Part shown: piece by piece, positions 8,708 through 17,201 of the stretch
How the letters are laid out: every line of letters begins with the position of its first letter
Numbering within the stretch: position 1 is the stretch's first letter
NCBI GenBank assembly: GCA_963846565.1
Contig: CAWJWL010000005.1
Span: 558,001 to 622,000 of the forward strand
Length of the DNA: 64,000 bases
Reading direction: 5' to 3'
From: WHSW01 sp963846565
GTDB taxonomy: Bacteria; Actinomycetota; Thermoleophilia; Solirubrobacterales; 70-9
Notes under the pieces: generated by a model
Databases searched by the model: none
The model's input: the letters and a program-made list of their open reading frames with translations, nothing else
What the model was told of the DNA's origin: nothing
Translations under genes and position numbers: made by a program

Positions 8708-9846
8708 CTGGTGCCCTCCGCCTTCTCCCAGGCGCCCGGCGTGCCGAGGCGGATGCGATCCCAGAGCCCGGCGGCGATCGAAGCCGTCGTCAGCACGTAG
8801 TAGCGGGCGATGCGGAAGGGGCGGAGCGAGACCACTCCCGCAAGCGCGGCGGCGGCGAGCACGGCCGTCTGCACCGCGAGCGTGACGACGTACACCGGAC
8901 CCTGCCCCAGCAGCGCGAGGTTCGTGAGCAAGACGATCAGGTGGAGGGCCGGGGTCGCGTAGCGAAGCAGGCGGTGGCTGACGATCTGGAATGCATAGAG
9001 AGCTCCATAGCCCCGCGGCGACATCATCCGGTCGCGGACGACCTCGTCCCAGATTCCGCGCATCATCCGGCGCTTGCGGGCGAACTCACCCTCGATCGTC
9101 GGCACCATGCGCTCGCTCGCGACGGCGCTCGGCGCATACCGGCACGCCCAGCCCTGCTTGGTGAGCATGAACGGGAAGGAGAGATCGTGGCTTCCTTCCG
9201 GGCCGAGCGGGATGTACGCGTCGCGGCGCACCGCGTAGATCGCGCCGTTGCCGGCCGTGACCCCGGCGAGGCCCGATTCGAGCTCTCGTACCGCGAGCTC
9301 GAGCCGCCAGTAGGCGCCCTCCTCGTTCGGGCTCCCGTCGGGGCCGTGCGCGGATGTCTCGATGAAGCGCGCCTGGCCGCAGACATAGCCGGTGTCCTCG
9401 TCGGCGAACGGGTCCGTGAGCTCGCGCAGCGCGTCGCGCTCCCAGAAGGCGTTGGCGTCGGAGAACGCGAGCACGTCGCCGACCGCGCGCTCCACGGCGG
9501 CGTTCTGCGCCGGGACCTTGCCGGCCCTTGGCAGGTCGAGGACGAGGTCGGCGCCGGCCTCGCGCGCGAGCTCGACCGTGCGGTCGGTTGATCCGTCGGA
9601 CGCGACGATCAGCTCGAGGCGGTCGCGCGGGTAGTCGAGCGCGAGCGCGTTCTGCACCCGCGCCGCGATCGTCGGCTCCTCGTCGTGCGCGGCGACGATC
9701 AGCGAGACCGTCGGCGGGCTGCCGCCGCCGGGCAGTGGCCGAGGGCGGCGAACACGGGTGAGAAGCCAGAGCCCGAGCGGGTAGCCGACGTGGGTCCAGA
9801 CGATGAGGCCGGCGCAGACCCAGAAGGCGATCTCGATTGCGATCAC
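8704..9846 (-). CDS. Family 2 membrane glycosyltransferase
   Basis: A 380-residue processive-type GT2. An N-terminal transmembrane helix precedes the GT-A domain with VSLIVAAHDEE, the ASDGSTDRT nucleotide-binding block and a probable DxD-type region SDANAF. A R-R-M-x-R-G block (RKRRMMRG) stands in the acceptor region, followed by three or four C-terminal transmembrane helices. I chose GTG 9846 because it lies 8 bp after the upstream stop and directly before the first membrane helix; a longer open frame upstream is proline-rich and not convincing. It probably builds the glycan unit on the lipid carrier. Confidence 0.88.
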   Translation of the reverse strand: MIAIEIAFWVCAGLIVWTHVGYPLGLWLLTRVRRPRPLPGGGSPPTVSLIVAAHDEEPTIAARVQNALALDYPRDRLELIVASDGSTDRTVELAREAGADLVLDLPRAGKVPAQNAAVERAVGDVLAFSDANAFWERDALRELTDPFADEDTGYVCGQARFIETSAHGPDGSPNEEGAYWRLELAVRELESGLAGVTAGNGAIYAVRRDAYIPLGPEGSHDLSFPFMLTKQGWACRYAPSAVASERMVPTIEGEFARKRRMMRGIWDEVVRDRMMSPRGYGALYAFQIVSHRLLRYATPALHLIVLLTNLALLGQGPVYVVTLAVQTAVLAAAALAGVVSLRPFRIARYYVLTTASIAAGLWDRIRLGTPGAWEKAEGTR

Positions 9847-9853
9847 GGGCTGA

Positions 9854-10942
9854 TTATCGGTCGGCGCCCGGCAGCGACCGGTAGAGGTCGAGGGTCTCGG
9901 CCGCGGCGTGGTCCCAGGAGTAGGGCCCGGCAGCAGCGGCGGCGGCGGCGGCTCCAAGACGGGCGCGCTCGTCGTCATCGCCCAGCAGCTCGCGCAGAGC
10001 ACCCCTGAGGGCGGCCGGGTCCGCGGGGACGACCAGTCTCAAGGCGTCGTCGTGGGCAGCGACCTCGGGAAAACCGCCGACGCTCGAGGCGACGACCGCG
10101 TTGCCGAACGCAAGCGCCGTGTAGAGCACGCCGGACTGGTCCGCCTCGCGGTAGGGGAGGACGACGAGGTCGGCTCGGCGAAAGAGCGCCGGGATCTCCG
10201 GATCGGTGATGAAGCGGGGCAGCCAGCGCACTGGGGAGCGCGCCCGGTCGGCGGCTTCGCGCAGCGCGGTCAGGTCCATCATCGGCCGCCCGACGACCCA
10301 GAGCTCGGCGCCGTCGATCTCCTCGAACGCCTCGACCAGCAGGTCGATGCCCTTGTAGGGGCGCATGAGGCCGAAGCACAGGACGACCGGTCCCTCCGTG
10401 CCGGCGAGCTCCGGGGGCAGGGGGCGCTCGTCCGGGAGCCGGGTCAGGTGCTCGAAGGCGCCGTGGCGGATCACGTGGATGCGCTCCCGAGGGATGCCGA
10501 GCCGCTCGGCGATCGTGTCGGCGCCGGCGGCGGAGTGGGCCACGAGCGCGTCCATCCGCCGCGCTGCCGCCGCCCACCCGGCGCGACGCGGTCCGGACGG
10601 GGGCGGCGGATCGTGGACCGTCCATACCCGGGGGCGGCGCGGAAGCAGCGTGGAGTCGAGCCCGGGCAGGGTGAGCCACTGGAGGTGGACGACGTCGGCG
10701 TCGCGCGAGTGGCTGCGCAGGCGGGCCATCCCGGGGACGTGCGCGGCGAGCTTCCCGGCGCGTGAGCTCGCGCGCGGGTAGAAGAGCTCCTCGACTCGAT
10801 AGCCGTCCGGCTCCGGAACCGGGCCGTGGGCGAACCGGCTCGTGATCAGCTCGACCTCGGCGCCGGCGCGCGCGAGCGCCGCGCAGAGCGCGCGGTCATA
10901 CGGCGGCGTGTACGCCGGAGGATCGACGACCTGGACCCGCAT
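9854..10942 (-). CDS. Family 4 glycosyltransferase
   Basis: A 362-residue GT-B retaining glycosyltransferase. The N-terminal domain carries VVHLQW and VWTVHDPPPP. The C-terminal nucleotide-sugar domain shows FGLMRPYKGIDLLVEAF, VVLPYREADQSGVLYTALAFG with the E-x7-E type signature region, and ASSVGGFPEV. It is probably cytoplasmic or peripheral and adds a sugar to the lipid-linked unit. ATG 10942 is preferred to an upstream TTG. The divergent GT2 gene starts at 10959, leaving 16 bp between the two start codons, so at least one promoter must lie inside the opposite gene. Confidence 0.9.
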   Translation of the reverse strand: MRVQVVDPPAYTPPYDRALCAALARAGAEVELITSRFAHGPVPEPDGYRVEELFYPRASSRAGKLAAHVPGMARLRSHSRDADVVHLQWLTLPGLDSTLLPRRPRVWTVHDPPPPSGPRRAGWAAAARRMDALVAHSAAGADTIAERLGIPRERIHVIRHGAFEHLTRLPDERPLPPELAGTEGPVVLCFGLMRPYKGIDLLVEAFEEIDGAELWVVGRPMMDLTALREAADRARSPVRWLPRFITDPEIPALFRRADLVVLPYREADQSGVLYTALAFGNAVVASSVGGFPEVAAHDDALRLVVPADPAALRGALRELLGDDDERARLGAAAAAAAAGPYSWDHAAAETLDLYRSLPGADR

Positions 10943-10958
10943 CGGCAACGATTCTCCC

Positions 10959-11906
10959 GTGAAGCTCTCCTATTGCGTCGTCAACACGAACGCGCGCGAC
11001 CTCCTGCTCCGCTGCTTGAACGCGATCTCCGAGACGCATCCGGACGGAGTCGCCGGCGAGATCCTCGTGCTCGACAACGCGTCCGAGGATGGATCTGCCG
11101 AGGCGGTGACGGCCTGGAGCGCCGCACACTCGGGTCTCGCTGGGGCGGCGGCGCTGATCGCCCTCGAGCGCCGCACGGGCAAGGCGGAGAACGACTCGGC
11201 GCTGCTCCGCCAGGCCTCGGGCGAGTACGCACTGCTGCTGAACGAGGACTCCGAGTTGCGGGCGGGAGCGACGGCGGCGCTGATCGCGGCCCTCGACGCG
11301 GCCCCCGATGCCGCTGTGGCCGGCGCTCAGCTGTTCGACCCGGCCGGCCGGCCGCAGCCCTGCGCCTGGCGGCTGCCGGGAATCGCGACCGCGCTCGCCG
11401 GTGCGTTCTTCCTCCACCGGCGGCTGGTCACGCGCAGCCCGGCTGCGACATCGCAGGTGGGCTGGGTGCAATCGGCGGCCATGCTGGTGCGGCGCTCGGC
11501 GGCCGAGGAGGTCGGTTACCTCGACCCGGACTTCTTCGTCTACTCCGACGAGACGGATTTCCAGAAGCGCCTCGCGGACGCCGGATGGGAGGTCCTGCTC
11601 GTCCCCACCGCCGAGGCCGTCCACCACGAGCAGCTCGCCAGCGACCTCGAGGGCGAACGCCGACGGATTGTCGAGTTCCACCGCGGGCGGGACCTTTACA
11701 TGCGAAGGCACCACGGCGTCGTCGCGGCGGGGTTGGTTCGGGTGCTCACGGCCTGGAGCTACCTCCCGAGGGCGCTCGCGGCGCTGGTGTTGCCGGGACA
11801 CGACCCGCGGCGGTACCTGGCACATGCGCGGGCGGCGCTCTCTCCGAGCCGCGGGGTGGGCCTCCGGGAGGCCGCGGCGGAGTGGAACGCAAGCACGGGC
11901 AGGTAG
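10959..11906 (+). CDS. Family 2 glycosyltransferase (rhamnosyl/WbbL-like)
   Basis: A 315-residue GT2 of the rhamnosyltransferase type. The start of the GT-A fold is KLSYCVVNTNAR, followed by ILVLDNASEDGS and LLLNEDSEL. The FFVYSDETDFQKRL motif is characteristic of WbbL-like enzymes. The C-terminus has an amphipathic or membrane-associated segment (LTAWSYLPRALAALVLPGHD). GTG 10959 is the start that gives the normal N-terminus. It is the only plus-strand gene in this locus and is flanked by the GT4 gene (divergent) and the flippase (convergent, 20 bp away). Confidence 0.9.
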   Translation: MKLSYCVVNTNARDLLLRCLNAISETHPDGVAGEILVLDNASEDGSAEAVTAWSAAHSGLAGAAALIALERRTGKAENDSALLRQASGEYALLLNEDSELRAGATAALIAALDAAPDAAVAGAQLFDPAGRPQPCAWRLPGIATALAGAFFLHRRLVTRSPAATSQVGWVQSAAMLVRRSAAEEVGYLDPDFFVYSDETDFQKRLADAGWEVLLVPTAEAVHHEQLASDLEGERRRIVEFHRGRDLYMRRHHGVVAAGLVRVLTAWSYLPRALAALVLPGHDPRRYLAHARAALSPSRGVGLREAAAEWNASTGR

Positions 11907-11926
11907 GGAGTCCGGCTCGGCGTCGG

Positions 11927-13531
11927 CTAGATCCGGTCCTCGTCCCGCTGAGCCTGCTCGTACACCTCGGGCGGCAGCCGCTCCCCACCCTCGCCGGCAT
12001 CCGTCGCGGGACGCTCACGCAACGAGGCGAGCGACGCCTTCACGGCGCTCGGCCGCAGCATCCCGCGCAGCGCCTCCCGCTCCTGCGGCGTCAGGAACCC
12101 GCTCGCCCAGAGCAGCAGCGGCAACGCCATCCAGGCTGTCCCGCGGGTCACCCACGCCTCGATCCCGCTCTCCGGCAGCAGCAGCTCACCGGCGGCGACG
12201 ACGATCGCCGTGACCGCGATCACCAGTCCCAGCCGCCGCCACTCGTAGGGGACCGGGAAGAGGCGGTGGGTGAGCGCGTACATGATCACGACGATGACCA
12301 GGTAGGAGCCGGCGAGCGCGATGCCGGCGCCGACGATCCCGAGCGGCGGGATCAGGATCAGGTTGAGGACGACGTTGACGATCATCCCGACCACGGTCGC
12401 CGGGAAGCTCCGCTCGGTACGCCCGGTGCGGCCGAGGATCACGACCATGACGAGGTAGAGCGCGTACAGGGCGACGCCGGTGGCGAGGAGACCCACGGCC
12501 TCGTGCGCCTCGAAGAACTCCGGCGCGGCGAGGAGGTCGACGATCTGCCGCGAGAGCAGCCAGAGGCCGGCGACGCCGAACGCGCAGACGGCGGTGAACC
12601 AGGTGACGATGAGGCTGTAGGCGCGACGGGCCTCGTCGTCGTCCTCGATCGAGTAGGCCAGCGGCGGGAAGGCGAGCTGGAAGCCCCGGGCGAGCACGGT
12701 GATCCCCTGAGCGAACTTGATCGCGAGCGCGTAGAGCCCGGCCTCGGCAAGCCCGGCGAGGCGGACGATCAGGATCCGGTCGATGAAGTTGAGGGAGTAG
12801 AGGGTGAGCTCGGCCGGCATCGTCGGTAGCCCGAAGCGGAGCATCCGCCGCAGGAGGGCGCGGTCGGGGATGAGACCGAGGCGGCGGCGCTCGGCGAACA
12901 GCTGGCCGACCAGGAACACCGCGCCGGTGCCGAAGGTGCCGAGGAGGATGCCATCGGCGCCCATGTCCTCCACCGCGACCAGCCAGACGGTCACCGGGAT
13001 CGTGACCAAGACGTTGACGATCGTGATCGTGAAGTAGGCCCGGGCACGCTCGTCGAGTCGCAACAGGGTGAGCGCGTACTCCCACAGCGTCAGGACCCAG
13101 AGGCCGAGAATCGCGAGGCGCGCCAGGGTCGCATCGGGCTCCTCCAGCAACGCCTCCGAGATCGGCCCCGCCAGCGCCAGGAGCACCAAAGCGGCAGCCG
13201 TGGAGGTCCAGAACAAGGATGCAAACCCAGTGCGGACCACGTCCTCGCCGAATTCGCCGGCTGACCCGACCGCCTTCGGAGGCGAGGCCGAGGAGGCGGG
13301 CGGAACGTTGTGTATGTAGTAGAACCGCAGGATCGCCTCGATCACGCCGAGCCGGATCACGATGCTCGCCGCGACGACGGCAGCCAGCATGACCTCGGCG
13401 GCGCCGTAGTCGGCCGGGGTCAGATACGCCGTGTAGATCGGCAGCAGGAAGACCGCGATCAGCTTCGAGAGGACGCTGGAGGCGGTATACGCGGCGCCCG
13501 TAGTCGCGAGACGTCGCAAATAAACCAACAT
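11927..13531 (-). CDS. Polysaccharide flippase (Wzx/MOP superfamily) with an element-derived loop insertion
   Basis: A 534-residue membrane protein with 12-14 predicted helices, fitting export of lipid-linked repeat units. The N-terminus (YTASSVLSKLIAVFLLPIYTAYLTPADYG) and FGLPTMPAELTLYSLNFIDRILI are typical of the PST/MOP branch. Residues 75-92, NVPPASSASPPKAVGSAG, sit in the loop after FYY and before GEDVVRTGF. They are encoded by one copy of the hairpin element at 13259-13310. Relatives usually have only a short charged loop there, so the insertion seems tolerated at a surface turn. The C-terminal 50 residues are polar and probably cytoplasmic. Confidence 0.9.
   Translation of the reverse strand: MLVYLRRLATTGAAYTASSVLSKLIAVFLLPIYTAYLTPADYGAAEVMLAAVVAASIVIRLGVIEAILRFYYIHNVPPASSASPPKAVGSAGEFGEDVVRTGFASLFWTSTAAALVLLALAGPISEALLEEPDATLARLAILGLWVLTLWEYALTLLRLDERARAYFTITIVNVLVTIPVTVWLVAVEDMGADGILLGTFGTGAVFLVGQLFAERRRLGLIPDRALLRRMLRFGLPTMPAELTLYSLNFIDRILIVRLAGLAEAGLYALAIKFAQGITVLARGFQLAFPPLAYSIEDDDEARRAYSLIVTWFTAVCAFGVAGLWLLSRQIVDLLAAPEFFEAHEAVGLLATGVALYALYLVMVVILGRTGRTERSFPATVVGMIVNVVLNLILIPPLGIVGAGIALAGSYLVIVVIMYALTHRLFPVPYEWRRLGLVIAVTAIVVAAGELLLPESGIEAWVTRGTAWMALPLLLWASGFLTPQEREALRGMLRPSAVKASLASLRERPATDAGEGGERLPPEVYEQAQRDEDRI
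13259..13310 (-). repeat. Hairpin element, copy 1 (inside the flippase gene)
   Basis: A 52-bp copy of the dispersed element, canonical orientation on the minus strand: end AACGTTCCG, core CTCGGCCTCGCCTCCG, end CGGGTCAG. It is in frame in the flippase gene and codes for residues 75-92. The left arm CCGCCT pairs with AGGCGG. Confidence 0.85.
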
Positions 13532-13535
13532 CGGC

Positions 13536-15050
13536 CTACATCTTCGCCGTCCCGCCAGCTGACCCGGCCGCCCCCGGAGGCGAAGCCGAGGAGGCGGGCG
13601 GAACGTTCGTATTCCGGGGATAAAGGGCGACTCCCAGCGCCAACAGTGCCCAGGTCGCGGGGTCGGTGAGGAAGCCCGCGTAGCCGAGGCTGTGGACGAG
13701 CATCGCGACGAAGCAGGCCGCGACTGCGATGCGGGCGACCGAGGCTCCGGCGCCCGCGCCGAGCATCGTCGCCAGCGCCACGGCCAGCAGCGCCACGTAG
13801 GGGATCACGCCGATCACGCCCTGCTCGGCGGCGACCGTGATCGGCTCCGAGTGCGAGACCGTCGTCCGCGCCTTCTCGATGTCCTCGTAGAAGGCGCGGC
13901 CGAAGCCGCCCGAGCCGTGGCCCGCGAACGGCCGGGCCTGAAACAGGTCGACACCACCCTCGATCAGTGAAGTGTGCCCCTGCTCGAAGACGCGGTCGGT
14001 CTGGATGTCGCTGGTCGGCGTCCCTCCCGCGATCGCCAGCGCCACGAGCCCGGCCGCGCCAAGCGCCCCGGCGCCGATCAGGCCGCGCCAGGACCAGCGC
14101 AGGATCGCGACGATGCCGAGCCCGCCGATCAACGCCGCCATCGAGGTGATCGAGTAGGAGAAGGCGAGCGCGGCGAGGCAGATGCCCGCGACGAGGAAGG
14201 TGGCGGCGAGCTCGCGGCGGTCTTCTCCCCAGGCCAGGAACGCGCCGAAGGCCGTGATCGCCAGCGCCATGTAGCGGCCGAAGATGTTCGGGTCGAAGAA
14301 GACCGAGTTGACGCGGAAGTACTGGTGGAGCTGGTTCGCGTCGAAGAGCTCGGGATTGAGGAAGAGGTCGCGGGTCGCGGATTGGAAGAGGGCGACCGAA
14401 GCGCAGGCCGTGGCGATCACGCCGATCGCGATCAGCACCCGCCCGATCAGGCGCGGGGTCCACTCGAGGGCGGCGAGGAGGACGAAGAGGACCGCGAACG
14501 GGATCAGGAAGAAGCCGAGGTTCTCGACCGCGTTCGAGACGTCGCGCGAGTAACTCGCCTGGATCCCGTAGAGCAGCAGCGTCGCGGCGAGGAGCCAGCG
14601 CAGCGCCCCCGGAGCGGAGCGGAAGTCAACGAGCGACGCTCCGGCGGCGGGTCGCGAATGGCGAGCGGCCACGACCGCTCCCCCGGCGATCACGAGATAG
14701 AGCGGCACCAGCAGGTTCGCCGTCTCGCCCCCGACCTCGAGCGGAACCCGTAGCGGCAACATCATGACGGCGGCGATCGGGAAGATCTGGGGCCAGCGCT
14801 CGAACGCGGCGACCGCGCCGGCCACGAGGAGCAGGCCCGCGACCCCGCCGACGACGAGCTGTGCCGGGCTGTCGCGGAAGTCGACGATCCGCGGTTCGTT
14901 CCAGACGCTTCCCGCGATCAGGAGCGGAGCGGTCACGAGGGCGACGAGCATCGCGATCGACCGCAGGCGCGAGTCGTCGGTGACGATCGCCGTCGCTGTT
15001 GCCATGCAGCCGACCAAGATGCCGGCGAACTCGAGCGGGTCGGCGGTCAC
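13536..15050 (-). CDS. O-antigen ligase/polymerase family membrane protein (Wzy/WaaL)
   Basis: A 504-residue polytopic protein with about 11-12 helices. The large external loop between late helices contains TDRVFEQGHTSLIEGG, AGHGSGGFG and SHSEPITVAAEQG, which match the Wzy_C/O-antigen ligase family; the SHSE histidine corresponds to the conserved loop His. It would polymerise or ligate lipid-linked glycan outside the membrane. The C-terminus TNVPPASSASPPGAAGSAG followed by GTAKM comes from an in-frame hairpin element, so the last ~24 residues are not native to the family. Its start overlaps the preceding gene by 4 bp. Confidence 0.9.
   Translation of the reverse strand: MTADPLEFAGILVGCMATATAIVTDDSRLRSIAMLVALVTAPLLIAGSVWNEPRIVDFRDSPAQLVVGGVAGLLLVAGAVAAFERWPQIFPIAAVMMLPLRVPLEVGGETANLLVPLYLVIAGGAVVAARHSRPAAGASLVDFRSAPGALRWLLAATLLLYGIQASYSRDVSNAVENLGFFLIPFAVLFVLLAALEWTPRLIGRVLIAIGVIATACASVALFQSATRDLFLNPELFDANQLHQYFRVNSVFFDPNIFGRYMALAITAFGAFLAWGEDRRELAATFLVAGICLAALAFSYSITSMAALIGGLGIVAILRWSWRGLIGAGALGAAGLVALAIAGGTPTSDIQTDRVFEQGHTSLIEGGVDLFQARPFAGHGSGGFGRAFYEDIEKARTTVSHSEPITVAAEQGVIGVIPYVALLAVALATMLGAGAGASVARIAVAACFVAMLVHSLGYAGFLTDPATWALLALGVALYPRNTNVPPASSASPPGAAGSAGGTAKM
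13558..13608 (-). repeat. Hairpin element, copy 2 (3' end of the Wzy/WaaL-like gene)
   Basis: A 51-bp copy matching the canonical form, on the minus strand. It is read in frame as the C-terminal tail of the polymerase/ligase gene, which stops five codons further on. Confidence 0.88.
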
Positions 15051-15487
15051 GGCGATTCCCCGTCATCGAGCGTCACCCGCCGCGGCCAGACCATCTCGCG
15101 GTCGGAGTCCGGGAGCTCGACCCCGAGCCGGTAGCGCCCCGGCGGGGCGGCCGGCCCCGCGTCGGTGCTGCCGTCCCAGCGGTAGGTGACGGCCTCACCC
15201 TCCGCGAGAGCGACCGAGTCGTCGAGCGTCCTCACCACGTCCTCTTGCGAGTCGACCACCGTCACCCGAGCGTCCTCGTCCGCGCGGCGAACGAAGAAGG
15301 TGAAGGTCGCATCCCGCGGTCCCTCGGCGGCGTTGGGTGAGAAGGTGACGTTCTCCTGCGGGACGAGGACCTCGAGCACGAGATCGGGCGTGCGCGCACG
15401 GACGACGAGCACCGCGACGGCGACCGTCGCGGCGAGCAGCGCGAAGAAGAGCACGACGCCCGCGGGGAGGCCGCGGACGCGGCTCAA
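15047..15487 (-). CDS. Small membrane-anchored protein with FlgD-like Ig domain
   Basis: A 146-residue protein with an N-terminal signal anchor (GVVLFFALLAATVAVAVLVV, about residues 10-30) and an external beta-sandwich. The block TYRWDGSTDAGPAAPPGRYRLGV is the hallmark of FlgD-type Ig-like repeats that occur in many extracellular proteins. Its job here is unknown. It sits between the LytR_C protein and the polymerase gene with 4-bp overlaps at both ends, so it probably belongs to the same envelope-glycan operon. Confidence 0.65.
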   Translation of the reverse strand: MSRVRGLPAGVVLFFALLAATVAVAVLVVRARTPDLVLEVLVPQENVTFSPNAAEGPRDATFTFFVRRADEDARVTVVDSQEDVVRTLDDSVALAEGEAVTYRWDGSTDAGPAAPPGRYRLGVELPDSDREMVWPRRVTLDDGESP

Positions 15488-16272
15488 AGCTGGGCCCTGT
15501 CCTCGCCCGCGATCACGACCACATGCGCCCCATTGGCGAGCAGCTTCGCCTCGCGATCCATCGGTTCCACATCCTTCGGCTCGAGGCCGAGGTCACGCGA
15601 GACCTTCTGCGCCGCTGCCTTCTGACCGTTCGCGTAGAAGACGACCGTCCTCTCGAAGTCCGGGGTAGTCGTCGTCACCGGGCCGAGCTCGTAGCCGTTC
15701 TGCTCGATCTCCGAGCCGACCTGCCCCGCGAGACCGCCGATCGATGTTCCGTTGAGGACGGCGACAGTGACGTCGCCTCGCTCGACCTTGCCGCTCTTCG
15801 CCGTCTGCTCGTCGCCACCGCCGCTGAGCAGCTCCTCGGAGAGAACGATGGACACCGCCGCGATGAGCAGGGCGACGATCCCGACGGCGACCAGGACTCG
15901 CGGCTGGGTGACGACGGCGACGAAGCGCCGCCGGCGCGGGTGCGGCGCAAGGGCCGCCCGCTCCATCGTCACCCGCGTCAGGGCGGGACGCTCGTGGGTG
16001 ACCCGCGTCGCGGCCGGCATGGACGCGGTCGGGGTGACGCCCTCGCCGGGCCCGAGGAGCCGCTCGAGCTCCGCCTCGGCACCGTCGAGCCGCGCCTCAC
16101 TCGCTTCTAGATCGGTGCGCGCGTAGTCCGGCTCGCGCTCGCTCCACTCCCTCAGCCGCACCAGGTCTCGGCGCTGGGAGCGGTAGAGCGGGAGCAAGAG
16201 CAGGATGCCGAGGACCGAGAGCGCCGAAGTCACCGCCGCGACGGTGTCGAAAAGTTCGCCGAAATCGTCCAT
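15484..16272 (-). CDS. LytR C-terminal-domain membrane protein (first of a pair)
   Basis: A 262-residue protein with an N-terminal hydrophobic helix (about 10-29), a charged helical segment, a second helix (about 124-145, LVAVGIVALLIAAVSIVL) and an external LytR_C domain (about 165-255: VTVAVLNGTSIGGLA, VVFYANGQKAAAQKV). LytR_C domains occur at the C-terminus of LytR-CpsA-Psr glycan ligases and as separate wall proteins. This one lacks the LCP catalytic domain. It is probably an accessory of the glycan attachment machinery. It is paralogous to the next upstream gene. Confidence 0.8.
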   Translation of the reverse strand: MDDFGELFDTVAAVTSALSVLGILLLLPLYRSQRRDLVRLREWSEREPDYARTDLEASEARLDGAEAELERLLGPGEGVTPTASMPAATRVTHERPALTRVTMERAALAPHPRRRRFVAVVTQPRVLVAVGIVALLIAAVSIVLSEELLSGGGDEQTAKSGKVERGDVTVAVLNGTSIGGLAGQVGSEIEQNGYELGPVTTTTPDFERTVVFYANGQKAAAQKVSRDLGLEPKDVEPMDREAKLLANGAHVVVIAGEDRAQL

Positions 16273-16284
16273 GCGCCCGGCGAC

Positions 16285-17067
16285 TCACTCGAGCGCGTCG
16301 GCATCGTCCTGGCCGACGACGAGAACCACGGGGGCGCCTCCGGAGAGCGCGGCGATCTCCTCGGTGATCGGCTGAACACCGGTTTCGCCGAGCTCCTCGA
16401 CGATAGCGTCGGCGAGCTCCTGCGCCGCGGCCTGCTGACCGTCCTCGAAGAAGATCACCGACTCCGCGAGGCCCGAGCTTGCGTCGGCCTTCTCCCCGAT
16501 TGCGAAGCCGGCCGGCTTCACCACCGCCTTCGCGATCTCGCCGGCGAGGCCGGGGACGCCCGCGATCGGCGTTGGGCCGGTGTCGTCCTGGGTCGCGTTG
16601 AGGACTGAGACCTCGACCTTCTCCTCCGTCTCGCCGCCGCCGTTGCCGGCCTCCTTCGCCGGCGCGGAAGGCTCGTCCTCGAAGAGACCGAAGCCGCTCG
16701 TGAGGACGCCGGCGGCGACGACTCCGGCGGCGATGATGACGAGGAAGTACCGGGGATCGAACGGCGAGCGGCGGTCGACCTCGGCATAGACAGCCGCGCC
16801 CCGCGAGCGGACGCCGCCGAGCGCCGTCCCGATTCGGCCGGGCATCTCGGGCGGCTCCTCGCGCACCTCGGGCTCCTCGCCGCGCGCCTCGGAGACCGTG
16901 GACGTCGCCTCCTCGGCCTCGTCGAGGCGCTCCGGAGCCCGCCCGGCCCATTCGCGCAGGCGTCGAACCTCCCGCGCCTGTTGGAAGATCAGGAAGGCGA
17001 GGATCGCGAGGCCCAGGAATGCGGCGATGCCGAGGTAGGGCCCGATCCGTTCGATCAGGTCAATCAT
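16285..17067 (-). CDS. LytR C-terminal-domain membrane protein (second of a pair)
   Basis: A 260-residue paralogue of the downstream neighbour with the same layout: N-terminal helix (about 10-28), a Glu-rich cytoplasmic segment, a second helix (about 107-126, YFLVIIAAGVVAAGVL) and an external LytR_C domain (VEVSVLNAT, ESVIFFEDGQQAAAQELADAI). The two genes are 12 bp apart and read alike, suggesting a local duplication. ATG 17067 is the start. About 134 bp separate it from the epimerase gene; that gap has a GCGGC-TAC-GCCGC hairpin but no clear promoter. Confidence 0.8.
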   Translation of the reverse strand: MIDLIERIGPYLGIAAFLGLAILAFLIFQQAREVRRLREWAGRAPERLDEAEEATSTVSEARGEEPEVREEPPEMPGRIGTALGGVRSRGAAVYAEVDRRSPFDPRYFLVIIAAGVVAAGVLTSGFGLFEDEPSAPAKEAGNGGGETEEKVEVSVLNATQDDTGPTPIAGVPGLAGEIAKAVVKPAGFAIGEKADASSGLAESVIFFEDGQQAAAQELADAIVEELGETGVQPITEEIAALSGGAPVVLVVGQDDADALE

Positions 17068-17201
17068 GCGAAGCAGCGCATGTTAGGTGCAGAACACATG
17101 CCGCCACCTCCTCCGCTCCCGCCTTGAATACATGGTCCGCGGCTACGCCGCAGACTTTTCATGCTGCTCCCGCGTCCGGGGGTGCGGCTCGCGCCGAAGG
17201 A

